Assembly: GCF_017776525.1 (NCBI RefSeq)
Contig: NZ_JACVEW010000003.1
Coordinates: 1-64,000, forward strand
From: Marinobacterium alkalitolerans
Lineage (GTDB): Bacteria > Pseudomonadota > Gammaproteobacteria > Pseudomonadales > Balneatricaceae
Direction: 5' to 3'
Length of the DNA stretch: 64,000 bases
How positions within the stretch are numbered: the first letter of the stretch is position 1; each line of letters starts with the position of its first letter. Positions 15,872 through 24,611 of this stretch are shown here, one piece after another. The notes under the pieces are model-generated. The model ran no database searches and was not told the origin of the DNA. It saw only the letters and a program-made list of their open reading frames with translations. The position numbers were made by a program, and so were the translations under genes.

Positions 15872-17041
15872 ATGACTATGCAGAATCCGATGCTTGAGAA
15901 GCTCAAAGAGATCCTCCCGGCCATTCGTGAAAATGCCAGCAAGGCAGAAGAGATGCGTATGGTGCCGCAGGAAAACATCGACATGCTGCACGGCATCGGC
16001 CTGAACCGTGCCTTCCTGCCCAAAGCCTATGGCGGTCTGGAAATGAGCCTGCCGGAATTTACCGACTGCATCGCCGCGCTGGCCGGTGCCTGCTGCTCCA
16101 CCGCATGGGCCTACAGCCTGCTGTGTACCCATAACCACCAGATGGCCATGTTCCCCAAGGAAGCTCAGGATGAGTTCTGGGGTGAGAACCCTGATACCGT
16201 AGCCTCCAGCTCCATCGCGCCCTTCGGCAAGCATGAAGAAGTGGAAGGCGGCATCATCTTCACGGGTGACATGAAGTGGAGCTCCGGTGTCGACCACGCT
16301 CAGTGGATCATCGTCGGCTTCAATCGCTTCAACGATGCAGGCGAAAAGGTCTACAGCTTCGCCGTCATCCCCAAGAAAGACTTCACCATCATCGACGACT
16401 GGTACTCAGCCGGCATGCAGGGCAGCGGCACCAAAACCGCCCGCATTGAAGGCGTATTCGTACCCGAGCACCGCATTCAAGCGGCTGCCGATATGATGGA
16501 AGGCCGTCACGCCGGTCGCCCGCTGTACCCGGACAGCAAGATCTTCCACACGCCGTACCGTCCGTACTTCGCCTGTGGCTTCGCTGCCATGAGCCTGGGT
16601 GTGGCCGAGCGCATGATCGAAGTCTACAAGGAAATGACCAAGAACCGCGTACGCGCCTACACCGGTGCACAGGTGAAAGAGTCCATTCCGCCGATTCTGC
16701 GCATCGCCGAGTCTTACCAGCAGGTCTGTGCCGCGCGCGCTTACCTCGAAAAGACCTGGAACGAACACAAGGAGTACGGCGAGCGTCACGAGTATCCGGA
16801 CCGCTACACGCTGGCGCACTGGCGTACCAACCAGGCATACGCCATCAAGATGTGTGTTGAAGCCGTTAACCGTCTGTGGGCCGTAATGGGCGCGTCCAAC
16901 TGGCTGGCTGATCGTGAAGGCCAGCGTCTGTGGCGCGAGTCCAACATGACCGCAGCCCACGCGTACACCGATTATGATGTCTGTGCACAGATCATCGGTC
17001 GTGAAATCCTGGGTCTGGAGCCGGATCCCACCCTGCTCTGA
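15872..17041 (+). CDS. 4-hydroxyphenylacetate 3-hydroxylase, oxygenase component (C2 type)
   Basis: A 389-residue flavin-dependent monooxygenase with the acyl-CoA-dehydrogenase fold. It belongs to the group containing the C2 oxygenase of Acinetobacter baumannii HPA hydroxylase, not the E. coli HpaB type. Visible landmarks are ENIDMLHGIGLNRAFLPKAYGG, GACCSTAWAYSL and WYSAGMQGSGTK. It uses reduced flavin from the partner reductase and O2 to convert HPA into homoprotocatechuate in the cytoplasm. The ATG at 15872 follows AGAAGAG; a long upstream frame overlaps the previous terminator and is not used. The C1 gene follows 165 bp downstream. Confidence 0.88.
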   Translation: MTMQNPMLEKLKEILPAIRENASKAEEMRMVPQENIDMLHGIGLNRAFLPKAYGGLEMSLPEFTDCIAALAGACCSTAWAYSLLCTHNHQMAMFPKEAQDEFWGENPDTVASSSIAPFGKHEEVEGGIIFTGDMKWSSGVDHAQWIIVGFNRFNDAGEKVYSFAVIPKKDFTIIDDWYSAGMQGSGTKTARIEGVFVPEHRIQAAADMMEGRHAGRPLYPDSKIFHTPYRPYFACGFAAMSLGVAERMIEVYKEMTKNRVRAYTGAQVKESIPPILRIAESYQQVCAARAYLEKTWNEHKEYGERHEYPDRYTLAHWRTNQAYAIKMCVEAVNRLWAVMGASNWLADREGQRLWRESNMTAAHAYTDYDVCAQIIGREILGLEPDPTLL

Positions 17042-17049
17042 TCCCTTTC

Positions 17050-17088
17050 GGACACGGCATGTCCCCGGGCGCACACGCGTGTGCGCCC
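17050..17088 (+). repeat. Two adjacent palindromes between C2 and C1 genes
   Basis: GGACA/TGTCC arms (17050-17054 and 17060-17064) are followed at once by a perfect 22-bp palindrome at 17067-17088, centred on CGCG. Both would fold as stable RNA hairpins. No U-run follows, so they may set the ratio of oxygenase to reductase rather than end transcription. Confidence 0.5.
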
Positions 17089-17206
17089 TGTCCCTGTCTA
17101 TCCGGGACTCTCAGCAAAACCGACAGGCGAACTCCTTGCCTGTAGCCTCTCCATGTCATGTACGGTTTTGCCAACCATCACAAGAACCCAACATCCAGGT
17201 GATGAT

Positions 17207-18145
17207 ATGAGCAATCAAGTCACTGAATTCGATCCCAAAGCCTTTCGCCGCGCTCTGGGCAACTTTGCCACCGGTATCACGGTTATTACCGCTCAGACCC
17301 CTGAGGGTGAAAAGACCGGTGTTACCGCCAACAGCTTCAACTCCGTTTCTCTGGAGCCGCCGCTGATTCTGTGGAGCATCGACAAGCGCTCCGGCAGCTG
17401 CGAAATTTTCGAGAAGGCAACGCATTTTGCCGTCAACATCCTGGCCGCAGACCAGATTGACGTATCCAATCACTTTGCCCGTCCCAGTGACGACAAGTTT
17501 GCCGGTGTGGAGTACAGCGAAGGATTTGGTAATGCACCGATCCTGCCGCATACCTCTGCCTGCTTTCAGTGCGAATCCTATGAAACCGTCGATGGCGGTG
17601 ATCACTGGATCCTGATCGGCAAGGTTGTGGCCTTTGAAGATGCCGGACGTGCCCCGCTGGTCTACCATCAGGGCAGCTACTCGGTAGTGATGCCCCACTC
17701 TCGCTTCCCGGCTCAGAAAGAGGAGCAAACGGAAGCGGTCCAGAAGCTGGAAGGCCGCCTGAGTGACAACCTCTACTACCTGATGACTCAGGCCGTACGC
17801 AGCTACCAGGCCGACTACGCGCCTCTGCAGCTTTCCACCGGCCTGCGCACCAGTGAAGCACGCATGCTGATGGTCCTGCAGCAAACCCCGGAACTCTGCC
17901 TCAAGGATCTGCTGAAAGAGGTCAACATGCCGCAGATCGAGGTCAACGAAGCCGCCGAGATCCTGCAGCGCAAGGGACTGATTCAGTTTGCCAATGAGTG
18001 CTACACCATCACCGACAAGGGGGTAGAGCAGGCAGAAGCGCTCTGGCGCCTGGCCCAGGAAGAGCAGGACAAGATGTTCAGCCAGTTCAGCGATGACGAA
18101 CTGGCCACGTTCAAGAAGATTCTGAACAGCATCGCCAGCAAGTAA
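17207..18145 (+). CDS. HPA hydroxylase reductase (C1 type) with C-terminal MarR-like domain
   Basis: A 312-residue fusion. Residues about 1-165 form a flavin reductase domain (GNFATGITVITAQ, GVTANSFNSVSLEPPLILW). Residues about 185-312 form a winged-helix MarR-like domain (MLMVLQQTPELCLKDLLKEV through QIEVNEAAEILQRKGLIQ). In A. baumannii C1 (about 315 residues, same architecture) this domain inhibits NADH oxidation until HPA binds. The protein supplies reduced FMN to C2. The ATG at 17207 follows AGGTGA. Whether the MarR-like part still binds DNA is not visible. Confidence 0.9.
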   Translation: MSNQVTEFDPKAFRRALGNFATGITVITAQTPEGEKTGVTANSFNSVSLEPPLILWSIDKRSGSCEIFEKATHFAVNILAADQIDVSNHFARPSDDKFAGVEYSEGFGNAPILPHTSACFQCESYETVDGGDHWILIGKVVAFEDAGRAPLVYHQGSYSVVMPHSRFPAQKEEQTEAVQKLEGRLSDNLYYLMTQAVRSYQADYAPLQLSTGLRTSEARMLMVLQQTPELCLKDLLKEVNMPQIEVNEAAEILQRKGLIQFANECYTITDKGVEQAEALWRLAQEEQDKMFSQFSDDELATFKKILNSIASK

Positions 18146-18169
18146 CAGAGCCTGTCTCTGTTTCCAACC

Positions 18170-18189
18170 GGGCGGCTCTCGAGCCGCCC
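18170..18189 (+). terminator. GC hairpin after the C1 gene
   Basis: GGGCGGCTC (18170-18178) and GAGCCGCCC (18181-18189) form a nine-base stem with a two-base nominal loop. There is no U-run. Confidence 0.5.
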
Positions 18190-18317
18190 ACTGGCCGGGT
18201 CTACGGGCTGAATTAGACGGCAGCCTTCGCAACAACCCGGCCACCTCATCTGCTATTATCTCCCTCAGCGAACCCCTCCGCGCTGTCGAGCGCCGCACCA
18301 CCCGCTGGAGATACACC

Positions 18318-19052
18318 ATGCCCGAACCGTCCGACTGGATGCCCTCTGAACAGGTTTTGCACGTTCTGGAAACGCTGGGAACAACCCGTTTTTATGATGT
18401 ATTCCTCGATTGGCTGCAGGCCGCCTTTGGTACAGAGCAGTGCATGGTGTTTTTCTGCCCGGACGGCCGCAAGGTGTCCACCCTGATCTACAAGGATTAC
18501 GCTCAGGCCTCCTCCGGCAAACGGCTGGCAGAAGCCTATGTGACCGAGCGCCATTACCTGCAGGACCCCAATTTTCAGCGCCTCAAAACCATCGCGCCGG
18601 AACAGGTTGAGGTGGTGCGATTCAATTCGGTGAGCGACAACCTGGGGCTGCACTATCGCAAGGCCTTTTTTGAACAACCCGGCTTCACCGACAAGATCTC
18701 CGTGCTTCGCGGGACCTCTGAGGGCAGTTACTACATCAACCTGTACCGGCGTGATCCGGGCTTTGATACGCGGTTTGACGATGAAAGTTTTACCCAAAGA
18801 GTCTGTGCCCTGACCAGTATTCTGGTCTGCAAACACTTCCAGCTGAACGAAAGCCTGCGTATGGAGGGACCGCTTGCGTTTCTGTCAGAACGCGAGCAGC
18901 AGGTGTGCAGAGCTGTGTTGCGGGGCAGGAAAAACGAAGCGATCGCAGCCGAGCTGGATGTAGCCGTCAGCAGCGTCATTACCTACCGCAAGCGCGCCTA
19001 TGAAAAGCTCGGCATCTCCAGCCGGGCCCAATTGTTTGAACTGTGCCAGTAA
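18318..19052 (+). CDS. LuxR-family transcriptional regulator
   Basis: A 244-residue regulator. The C-terminal GerE-type helix-turn-helix (about 182-240) contains LSEREQQVCRAVLRGRKNEAIAAEL and YRKRAYEKLGISSRAQL. The N-terminal 170 residues are a GAF-like or autoinducer-binding-like region without recognised ligand residues. It sits downstream of the HPA hydroxylase genes with a separate leader and possible -10 TATTAT near 18254. It could control the hydroxylase genes, but no partner site is visible. GGAGA precedes the start. Confidence 0.82.
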   Translation: MPEPSDWMPSEQVLHVLETLGTTRFYDVFLDWLQAAFGTEQCMVFFCPDGRKVSTLIYKDYAQASSGKRLAEAYVTERHYLQDPNFQRLKTIAPEQVEVVRFNSVSDNLGLHYRKAFFEQPGFTDKISVLRGTSEGSYYINLYRRDPGFDTRFDDESFTQRVCALTSILVCKHFQLNESLRMEGPLAFLSEREQQVCRAVLRGRKNEAIAAELDVAVSSVITYRKRAYEKLGISSRAQLFELCQ

Positions 19053-19094
19053 TGCCTTTGGCCGATTGACCCATAATGCGGTCTTCTAACGTAC

Positions 19095-19100
19095 TATAAT
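19095..19100 (+). promoter_or_regulatory. Putative -10 element for the GGDEF-EAL gene
   Basis: Perfect TATAAT, 98 bp before the ATG. The nearest TTGACC is 23 bp upstream, which is too far, so the -35 is unclear. Confidence 0.4.
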
Positions 19101-19197
19101 GAGTGAACGAATCGCTATTCAGTCCGTGTGCATTCGCCGGGATTCAATGTCTATTCCATCAATGCGGATGACTAACGACTGAAAACGGGAATGTGCA

Positions 19198-21501
19198 ATG
19201 GCCCTGATCAAGCGCAACATATGGACTTTGTTCTGGCTGGTTTTGCTGGGCGGAGCGCTGTTGTTAGCCGTTATTCTGCATAACCGTTGGCACACCATCT
19301 ACAACAGCTATGAAACCTACCACAAGAACCGCGCTGAGCTGGTTGCCCAGTCCGTCGACAGCGTTCTGAGAACCCAGGAGCTGGTGCTGGACGTGGTGGG
19401 GCGTGAGCTGCTCAATTCAAACGAAATGCTGAACACCAGCAAAAAACTCCCCTTGCTGGACCATGTACTGGCAGTCAATAAAGATCTGATCGGGTTTGGC
19501 CTTGCCCGTACCGATGGACAACTGGTCCGGGTCAGCTCCAATCTGGACCCGAACAAGCTCCCTAACCTGCGAACCCACCCGCCAACGGCGGAAAGCTTCA
19601 TGCAGGCCATGGACTCCCACCTGATGGTACTGGGGCGTACCTACTACCTTGAAGCGCAGGGCGCCTGGATCATCCCCATCCGCAAGGCCCTGCGGGATGC
19701 CAGCGGTCAGGTTATTGCAGTGATGACTGGGGGGCTGCAACAGGGCACAGGCGACAGCGTGTTCGGGCGCAAATTGCATGACGGGCCTTATGACAGCGTT
19801 ATGCTGTTCCGCGAAGTGGATGGCTACATTCAGTACATGTCCCGTGACGAGATCAGCCCCACCATCTATTCCAGCCCCTGGACCACCATGGAGCAACGCC
19901 GCCTGAACCGGGAGGAGTTTGAACAGGATCTGGGCATGTCAGTGGCCGAAGTCAAACGCAGTGATGATGCCATTGCCGTCACGACTCAGCGCCGTGGCGA
20001 GCGCTTTATGACAGCCGCCATTTTCAATCCCCGCTACCAGCTCTGGGTCATTTCCGAAACCCGGCTGAAGCCGATCTGGAGTGATTTCTTCAGCACATTT
20101 ATCCAATACGTGCTTATTTTTCTGGTGATCGCTGCCATTCTGCTCTATCTGTTCCGTATCATCGATGACGCGACACGCAAACGAAACCAGGAACTGTTTT
20201 ACTACTCCACACACGATGACCTGACCGGCATTTTGAACCGCTCCGGCCTGTTGAACCGCCTGAACGAGCTGATGCTCGAGCAAACGCCCTTTAGCCTGGT
20301 GGTGATCAATATCGACAACTTCAAGGGGGTGAATGACCGTTACGGTCAGGAAGCCGGTGACGCCACTCTGGTGGAGTTCACCCGCCGACTGCAGTCCTTG
20401 CTGGAACCGGAAGACTGTCTTGCCCGGTTGGGTGGAGACGAGTTCGTGATCACCTCCAGCACAACCAACACGGCACGTCTGGAAGATGCGTGCCGCTCAC
20501 TGGTGGAACTGCTCTCAAAGAGTTTCGACGTCGGGCATATCCGCCTGCAGGTCACTGCCAGTGTGGGTGTGGCCATGTACCCCAAGCATGGCGACTCTTC
20601 CAGCAAGCTGCTGCGCAGTGCTCACCTTGCACTGTACAAGTCGAAGCAGAGCCGGAACGCGGTCAACATTTATCGGACCGAAATGGAGATGGCGTATCTG
20701 CGCCGCATCACCGTCGAGCAGCGCCTGCGCCAGGCATTGAGCCGGGAAGAGCTGTTCATGGTATACCAGCCTCAGCTGGATGAGCATGAGCAGATCGTAG
20801 GCATGGAAGCGCTGGTGCGCTGGCATGACGAAGAGCTGGGGTTTGTCTCACCGGCCGAGTTTGTGGAAGTCGCCGAGCACAGCGGGTTGATGTTGGCACT
20901 GGGACGTTTCGTACTGGACACCAGTCTCAAGGAGTATGCGCTGCTGAAGCGTTCATCCGGTATATCACTGGACCTGGGTATCAATATCTCCGTGATTCAG
21001 TTTGAACAACCCGACTTCGTGAGCAACGTACTGAAAGCGCTGGACACCTGGCAGATTCCACCAGAGGAACTGGTACTGGAAGTGACCGAAACACTGGTCA
21101 TGCACAACTTCGATCAGGTGGTCGAGACAGTTAAACGACTGCAGCAGGAAGGGATTCGTCTCTCCATGGACGACTTTGGCACCGGGTATTCGTCGCTGAG
21201 TCTGCTGCGAAAACTGCCCATTGATGAGCTCAAGATCGACAAGAGCTTTGTCGACAGCATGCTTGAAGATGAACGTGCCGCCAACACCATCCAGAGCATC
21301 ATCTATATTGCCCGCAGCCACCATATGCATGTAGTAGTCGAAGGCGTCGAAATGGGTGCCCAGGCCAGTGCACTGGTCAAAATGGGCTGCAAGCGCTTTC
21401 AGGGATACTACTTCAGCCGCCCGGAACGGCTGGAGCGCATTCAGGAGATGCTGGACAGCAAGGCACTGTGTCCGCCAGAGTCTGAACCCACAACGGCCTG
21501 A
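19198..21501 (+). CDS. Cache-GGDEF-EAL membrane c-di-GMP enzyme
   Basis: A 767-residue protein: membrane helix at about 10-28, periplasmic double-Cache-like sensor (about 35-295), second helix at about 302-322, GGDEF domain (about 340-500) and EAL domain (about 515-755). The cyclase signature is intact (GGDEF at 412-416). The phosphodiesterase motifs are intact too: EAL at 537-539, the VLEVTET glutamate, DDFGTGYSS, KIDKSFV and EGVE. It could therefore make or degrade c-di-GMP depending on the periplasmic signal. It appears to be a single-gene unit. Confidence 0.92.
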   Translation: MALIKRNIWTLFWLVLLGGALLLAVILHNRWHTIYNSYETYHKNRAELVAQSVDSVLRTQELVLDVVGRELLNSNEMLNTSKKLPLLDHVLAVNKDLIGFGLARTDGQLVRVSSNLDPNKLPNLRTHPPTAESFMQAMDSHLMVLGRTYYLEAQGAWIIPIRKALRDASGQVIAVMTGGLQQGTGDSVFGRKLHDGPYDSVMLFREVDGYIQYMSRDEISPTIYSSPWTTMEQRRLNREEFEQDLGMSVAEVKRSDDAIAVTTQRRGERFMTAAIFNPRYQLWVISETRLKPIWSDFFSTFIQYVLIFLVIAAILLYLFRIIDDATRKRNQELFYYSTHDDLTGILNRSGLLNRLNELMLEQTPFSLVVINIDNFKGVNDRYGQEAGDATLVEFTRRLQSLLEPEDCLARLGGDEFVITSSTTNTARLEDACRSLVELLSKSFDVGHIRLQVTASVGVAMYPKHGDSSSKLLRSAHLALYKSKQSRNAVNIYRTEMEMAYLRRITVEQRLRQALSREELFMVYQPQLDEHEQIVGMEALVRWHDEELGFVSPAEFVEVAEHSGLMLALGRFVLDTSLKEYALLKRSSGISLDLGINISVIQFEQPDFVSNVLKALDTWQIPPEELVLEVTETLVMHNFDQVVETVKRLQQEGIRLSMDDFGTGYSSLSLLRKLPIDELKIDKSFVDSMLEDERAANTIQSIIYIARSHHMHVVVEGVEMGAQASALVKMGCKRFQGYYFSRPERLERIQEMLDSKALCPPESEPTTA

Positions 21502-21605
21502 CGCCTGCCCTGTTGTTTCCTCCCCTGTAAAACAGCGTCTGACTTCGACTTTCTGCTAAGATGCGTCCCTTGCCAAACGGCTTGAGTCACCCGACACCGC
21601 AAAGG

Positions 21606-22487
21606 ATGCTGATCTTGTCTACACACCACAAAGCCGACCTGCTGCTGTTACTCACCACTCTGTTGGCTGCGGCCGGATGGATTTTCTCGCGAGAAGCCGT
21701 ACAGGGGCTCTCTCCTCTGCTGTTCATGGCCCTGCGGTTTATCAGCGCCGGGCTGATTCTGGCGGTCATCGGCTGGTCGGCCATGCGCGCCTTTACCCCG
21801 GCCCAATGGAAATCGGCCTGTCTGGTTGGCGCCTTTTTTGGTACCGCCCTGTCGTTCTGGATTCTGGCACTGGAAATGACCACTCACGTGGGCGTTGGCG
21901 CATTTCTGACCGGTTTGGGAGTGGTGATGGTGCCCCTGATCAGCCTGCTCTTCGGTGACCGTTCAGGCCCTTATGTCTACCTGTCGATCCCTTTTGTCAT
22001 TGCAGGGCTTGCCTGCCTGTCACTGGACAGTGAATTTCATCTGGGTCTGGCCGAAATACTCTTCCTGCTTGCGGCACTGTTCTTTTCCTTTACCTTTATC
22101 CTCAACAGCCGTGCCGCCGCACGCCTCCCCACTCTGCCACTGACCGCCGTTCAGCTGCTGGTCACCGGACTGATTACCGGCATCCTCTCAACCCTGATGG
22201 AAACCTGGCAGTTCAACCAACCCGCCAGCATCTGGGGCTGGCTCATTGCCAGTGCACTGATCGCCACCAGTCTGCGTTTTTGGGTACAAACCAAGGGGCA
22301 GAGTCTGGCGCCGCCCAGTCACACCTCCATCATCATGACACTGGAACCGGTCTGGACAGCGCTGCTCGCCGCACTCTGGCTGGGCGAGACCATGACACTG
22401 CTGCAGTTTTCCGGCTGTGCGCTGATTTTCTTTGCCATGCTGGTCAATCGCTGGCCGGCTGTTCGCACCTGGCTCAAGGCACTCTGA
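21606..22487 (+). CDS. EamA/DMT-family permease
   Basis: A protein of about 290-300 residues with ten predicted membrane helices in two EamA repeats. The second repeat ends with the typical TLEPVWTALLAALWLGETMT. Family members export amino acids or metabolites; the substrate is unknown. The start is uncertain. ATG at 21606 touches the AAAGG sequence. TTG at 21615 has AAAGGA at better distance and gives MSTHHKADLL. An upstream ATG at 21561 lies within a possible -10. Confidence 0.85.
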   Translation: MLILSTHHKADLLLLLTTLLAAAGWIFSREAVQGLSPLLFMALRFISAGLILAVIGWSAMRAFTPAQWKSACLVGAFFGTALSFWILALEMTTHVGVGAFLTGLGVVMVPLISLLFGDRSGPYVYLSIPFVIAGLACLSLDSEFHLGLAEILFLLAALFFSFTFILNSRAAARLPTLPLTAVQLLVTGLITGILSTLMETWQFNQPASIWGWLIASALIATSLRFWVQTKGQSLAPPSHTSIIMTLEPVWTALLAALWLGETMTLLQFSGCALIFFAMLVNRWPAVRTWLKAL

Positions 22488-22551
22488 ACCCATTGCTGTT
22501 CGGGTTTGGACGCTATACTGAACGCATTCAAAGGCTCACAAGGAGATTGCC

Positions 22552-23319
22552 ATGAACACCCCACTATTGCGCCATGCCGCCACCGGTCTGGCGCTGTCAC
22601 TCTTGCTGCTGCAACCGGCACAGGCAGGCTGGGATGACCTGCTCAAGCAGGGTGAAAAGATACTCAAACAGGAGACTGGAACCGACAGCAGTGGCACACC
22701 CGTTCCCGCCGGGGTTGACAGTGCCACGCTGGCCAGGGGCCTGAAAGAGGCACTGCGTGTCGGGGGCGAGCGTGCCATCGATCGTCTGGCCAGCAATGGC
22801 GGCTTTGCCAACCACGCTGATGTGCGCATTCCCCTGCCGGGCATGCTCGATACCGTGGGCGGGTTGATGCGTGACTATGGTCTGGGTTCACAGGTCGATG
22901 CCTTTGAAGCCAGCATGAACAGCGCCGCCGAACAGGCGATCGGGGTTGCAACACCCGTGTTCGTGGATACGCTGGAACAGATGACGCTGGAAGACGCCAA
23001 ACGCATCTACAGCGGTGGCGATAGCGCCGCAACCGAGTATTTTGACGACAAAACCCGTGCTGAGCTGACGACGCGCATTCGCCCCTTGGTCGAGCAGGCC
23101 ATGGACCGCGCCGGTGTCACCCAAGCCTACAACCTGCTGGTCAGTCAGGCTGAATCACAGGTACCGCTCCTGCAGGGCATGAGCCCGGACCTGGGACAGC
23201 ATGTCACCGAATCGGCACTGGACGGGCTCTTTCTGCGCCTGGCTCAGGAAGAGAAGAAAATCAGGGAACAGCCGGTTGCACGCACCACCGACCTGTTGAA
23301 ACAGGTCTTCGGGCAGTAG
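22552..23319 (+). CDS. DUF4197 exported protein
   Basis: A 255-residue protein with a signal peptide (cleavage near AQA, residue 24) followed by a conserved helical domain of the DUF4197 family, common in gammaproteobacteria. Function is unknown. Visible marks are GLKEALRVGGERAIDRLASNGG and RIPLPGML near residues 60-100. AAGGAG precedes the ATG, and a -10-like TATACT lies at 22515-22520. It is convergent with the downstream PAS-GGDEF gene. Confidence 0.85.
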   Translation: MNTPLLRHAATGLALSLLLLQPAQAGWDDLLKQGEKILKQETGTDSSGTPVPAGVDSATLARGLKEALRVGGERAIDRLASNGGFANHADVRIPLPGMLDTVGGLMRDYGLGSQVDAFEASMNSAAEQAIGVATPVFVDTLEQMTLEDAKRIYSGGDSAATEYFDDKTRAELTTRIRPLVEQAMDRAGVTQAYNLLVSQAESQVPLLQGMSPDLGQHVTESALDGLFLRLAQEEKKIREQPVARTTDLLKQVFGQ

Positions 23320-23330
23320 GCTGCAGCGGC

Positions 23331-23358
23331 CATGACGCCTGACGTTTCAGGCGTCATG
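23331..23358. terminator. Bidirectional hairpin between convergent genes
   Basis: A perfect 12-bp inverted repeat with loop CGTT (arms 23331-23342 and 23347-23358). It includes the stop codon of the leftward PAS-GGDEF gene. There is no long U-run on either strand. Confidence 0.6.
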
Positions 23359-24261
23359 CACCACCACACGGTTGCGACCGGCCCGCTTGGCCCGATACAG
23401 CGCCTGATCCACCCGGTGCATTACCTGCTCGTAGTTGCTGTCTGAGTGCAGCAGTTCACTCACACCGAGACTGACCGTCACGGCCAACTCATCCCCCAGT
23501 TCACGTGCCACCGCTTCACTGAGATGCGTCCGCATGCGCTCTGCGGTTGATGCGGCCTGAGCCGCTGTGGTGCTGGGCAACACAATCACGAACTCTTCCC
23601 CGCCAAAACGGGCCAGGAGGTCATTGGCACGCAACAGCGATTTGCAGGCCTTGCAAAGGCTGCGCAGGACCGCATCTCCTGTCAGGTGCCCATGGCGATC
23701 ATTGAGTTGCTTGAAGTGGTCAAGATCAAACATGATCATGGCCATGGGGTGCCGGTAACGTCGAAACTCTTCGAAATGCTCCTCCAGCACCTCCATCAGA
23801 TGACGCCGGTTGGCAGTATGTGTCAGCGGGTCGGTTTGACTGGCCTGCAGCAGCTCCTCTTCCAGCAGCTTGCGGCGTGTGATATTGCGGGCAATCCAGA
23901 CCACGGCACGTTCACCGTTTACACGATGAGGAAAGGGCTGAACATGGCCTTCAAACCAGATCATGCCATCCGGGCCAACGGCACCTTCCAGCCCGGCGAC
24001 CTGATCGGCCGACAGTTGGTATTCCACCTTGATCAGGCCATCCTGCTCCAGTGCCTTGTGGATATTCTGCATGATCCACTCGGCCGCTTCGGGTGACACA
24101 ACCTCCGGCACGGAGCTGCCCACCAGGTCGTGGCCATCATGGTAGTAATTGGGATCTGCGTGACCGAACAGCCCGGCGTAGAGCCCTGACTCGGTCAACA
24201 GAAACACAGGGTCCGGCAGCGCATTCAACACCGCCAGCATTTGATCAGCATCCAGGCGCAT
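23347..24261 (-). CDS. PAS-GGDEF diguanylate cyclase
   Basis: A 304-residue cytoplasmic protein with a PAS domain (about residues 5-130) and GGDEF domain (about 140-300). The active-site motif is GGEEF at 220-224, an accepted active variant, in ARFGGEEFVIVLP. It should synthesise c-di-GMP in response to a PAS-bound signal. No membrane helix is visible. It is transcribed alone, leftward. The upstream 350 bp (24262-24611) contain only a possible sigma54 site for the thiolase gene. Confidence 0.9.
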   Translation of the reverse strand: MRLDADQMLAVLNALPDPVFLLTESGLYAGLFGHADPNYYHDGHDLVGSSVPEVVSPEAAEWIMQNIHKALEQDGLIKVEYQLSADQVAGLEGAVGPDGMIWFEGHVQPFPHRVNGERAVVWIARNITRRKLLEEELLQASQTDPLTHTANRRHLMEVLEEHFEEFRRYRHPMAMIMFDLDHFKQLNDRHGHLTGDAVLRSLCKACKSLLRANDLLARFGGEEFVIVLPSTTAAQAASTAERMRTHLSEAVARELGDELAVTVSLGVSELLHSDSNYEQVMHRVDQALYRAKRAGRNRVVVHDA

Positions 24262-24401
24262 CGCCCCAGTCTCTCAGGTCATCATCCTTTACTTGATCAT
24301 AGCAGCACTGGGCCGTTATCAAGCGGTTTGCCGCAAAAAGACGGCTGTACGGCCCTCAACACCGATCTACCTCAATTAGCGGATGCCGAACGCCAGTCGG
24401 C

Positions 24402-24418
24402 AAGGCACCATGCCTGCA
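24402..24418 (+). promoter_or_regulatory. Candidate sigma54 promoter for the thiolase gene
   Basis: AAGGCACCATGCCTGCA has GG at 24404-24405 and GC at 24416-24417 with the required 10-base gap. It matches five of six bases of TGGCAC and CTGC for TTGC. The leader to the ATG would be about 180 nt. No activator site was recognised. Apart from this I see nothing in the 350-bp gap 24262-24611. Confidence 0.4.
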
Positions 24419-24611
24419 CTCGGTCAAGGATCATACAAACACGCTTATCTCGGACCTGTTTTTGGCGTATAAGGGTGAATGAGGCATATCAGACTGCACA
24501 CGCTTTCAGGTGCTCTTGCGCGTCAGCCCATGTCAGCCGATCGATGCGTCTAATGCTGGAGCAGAAGGCTTCACCTGCTGCTCGCACTGTTGCTAAACCA
24601 TGGAGACAAAC

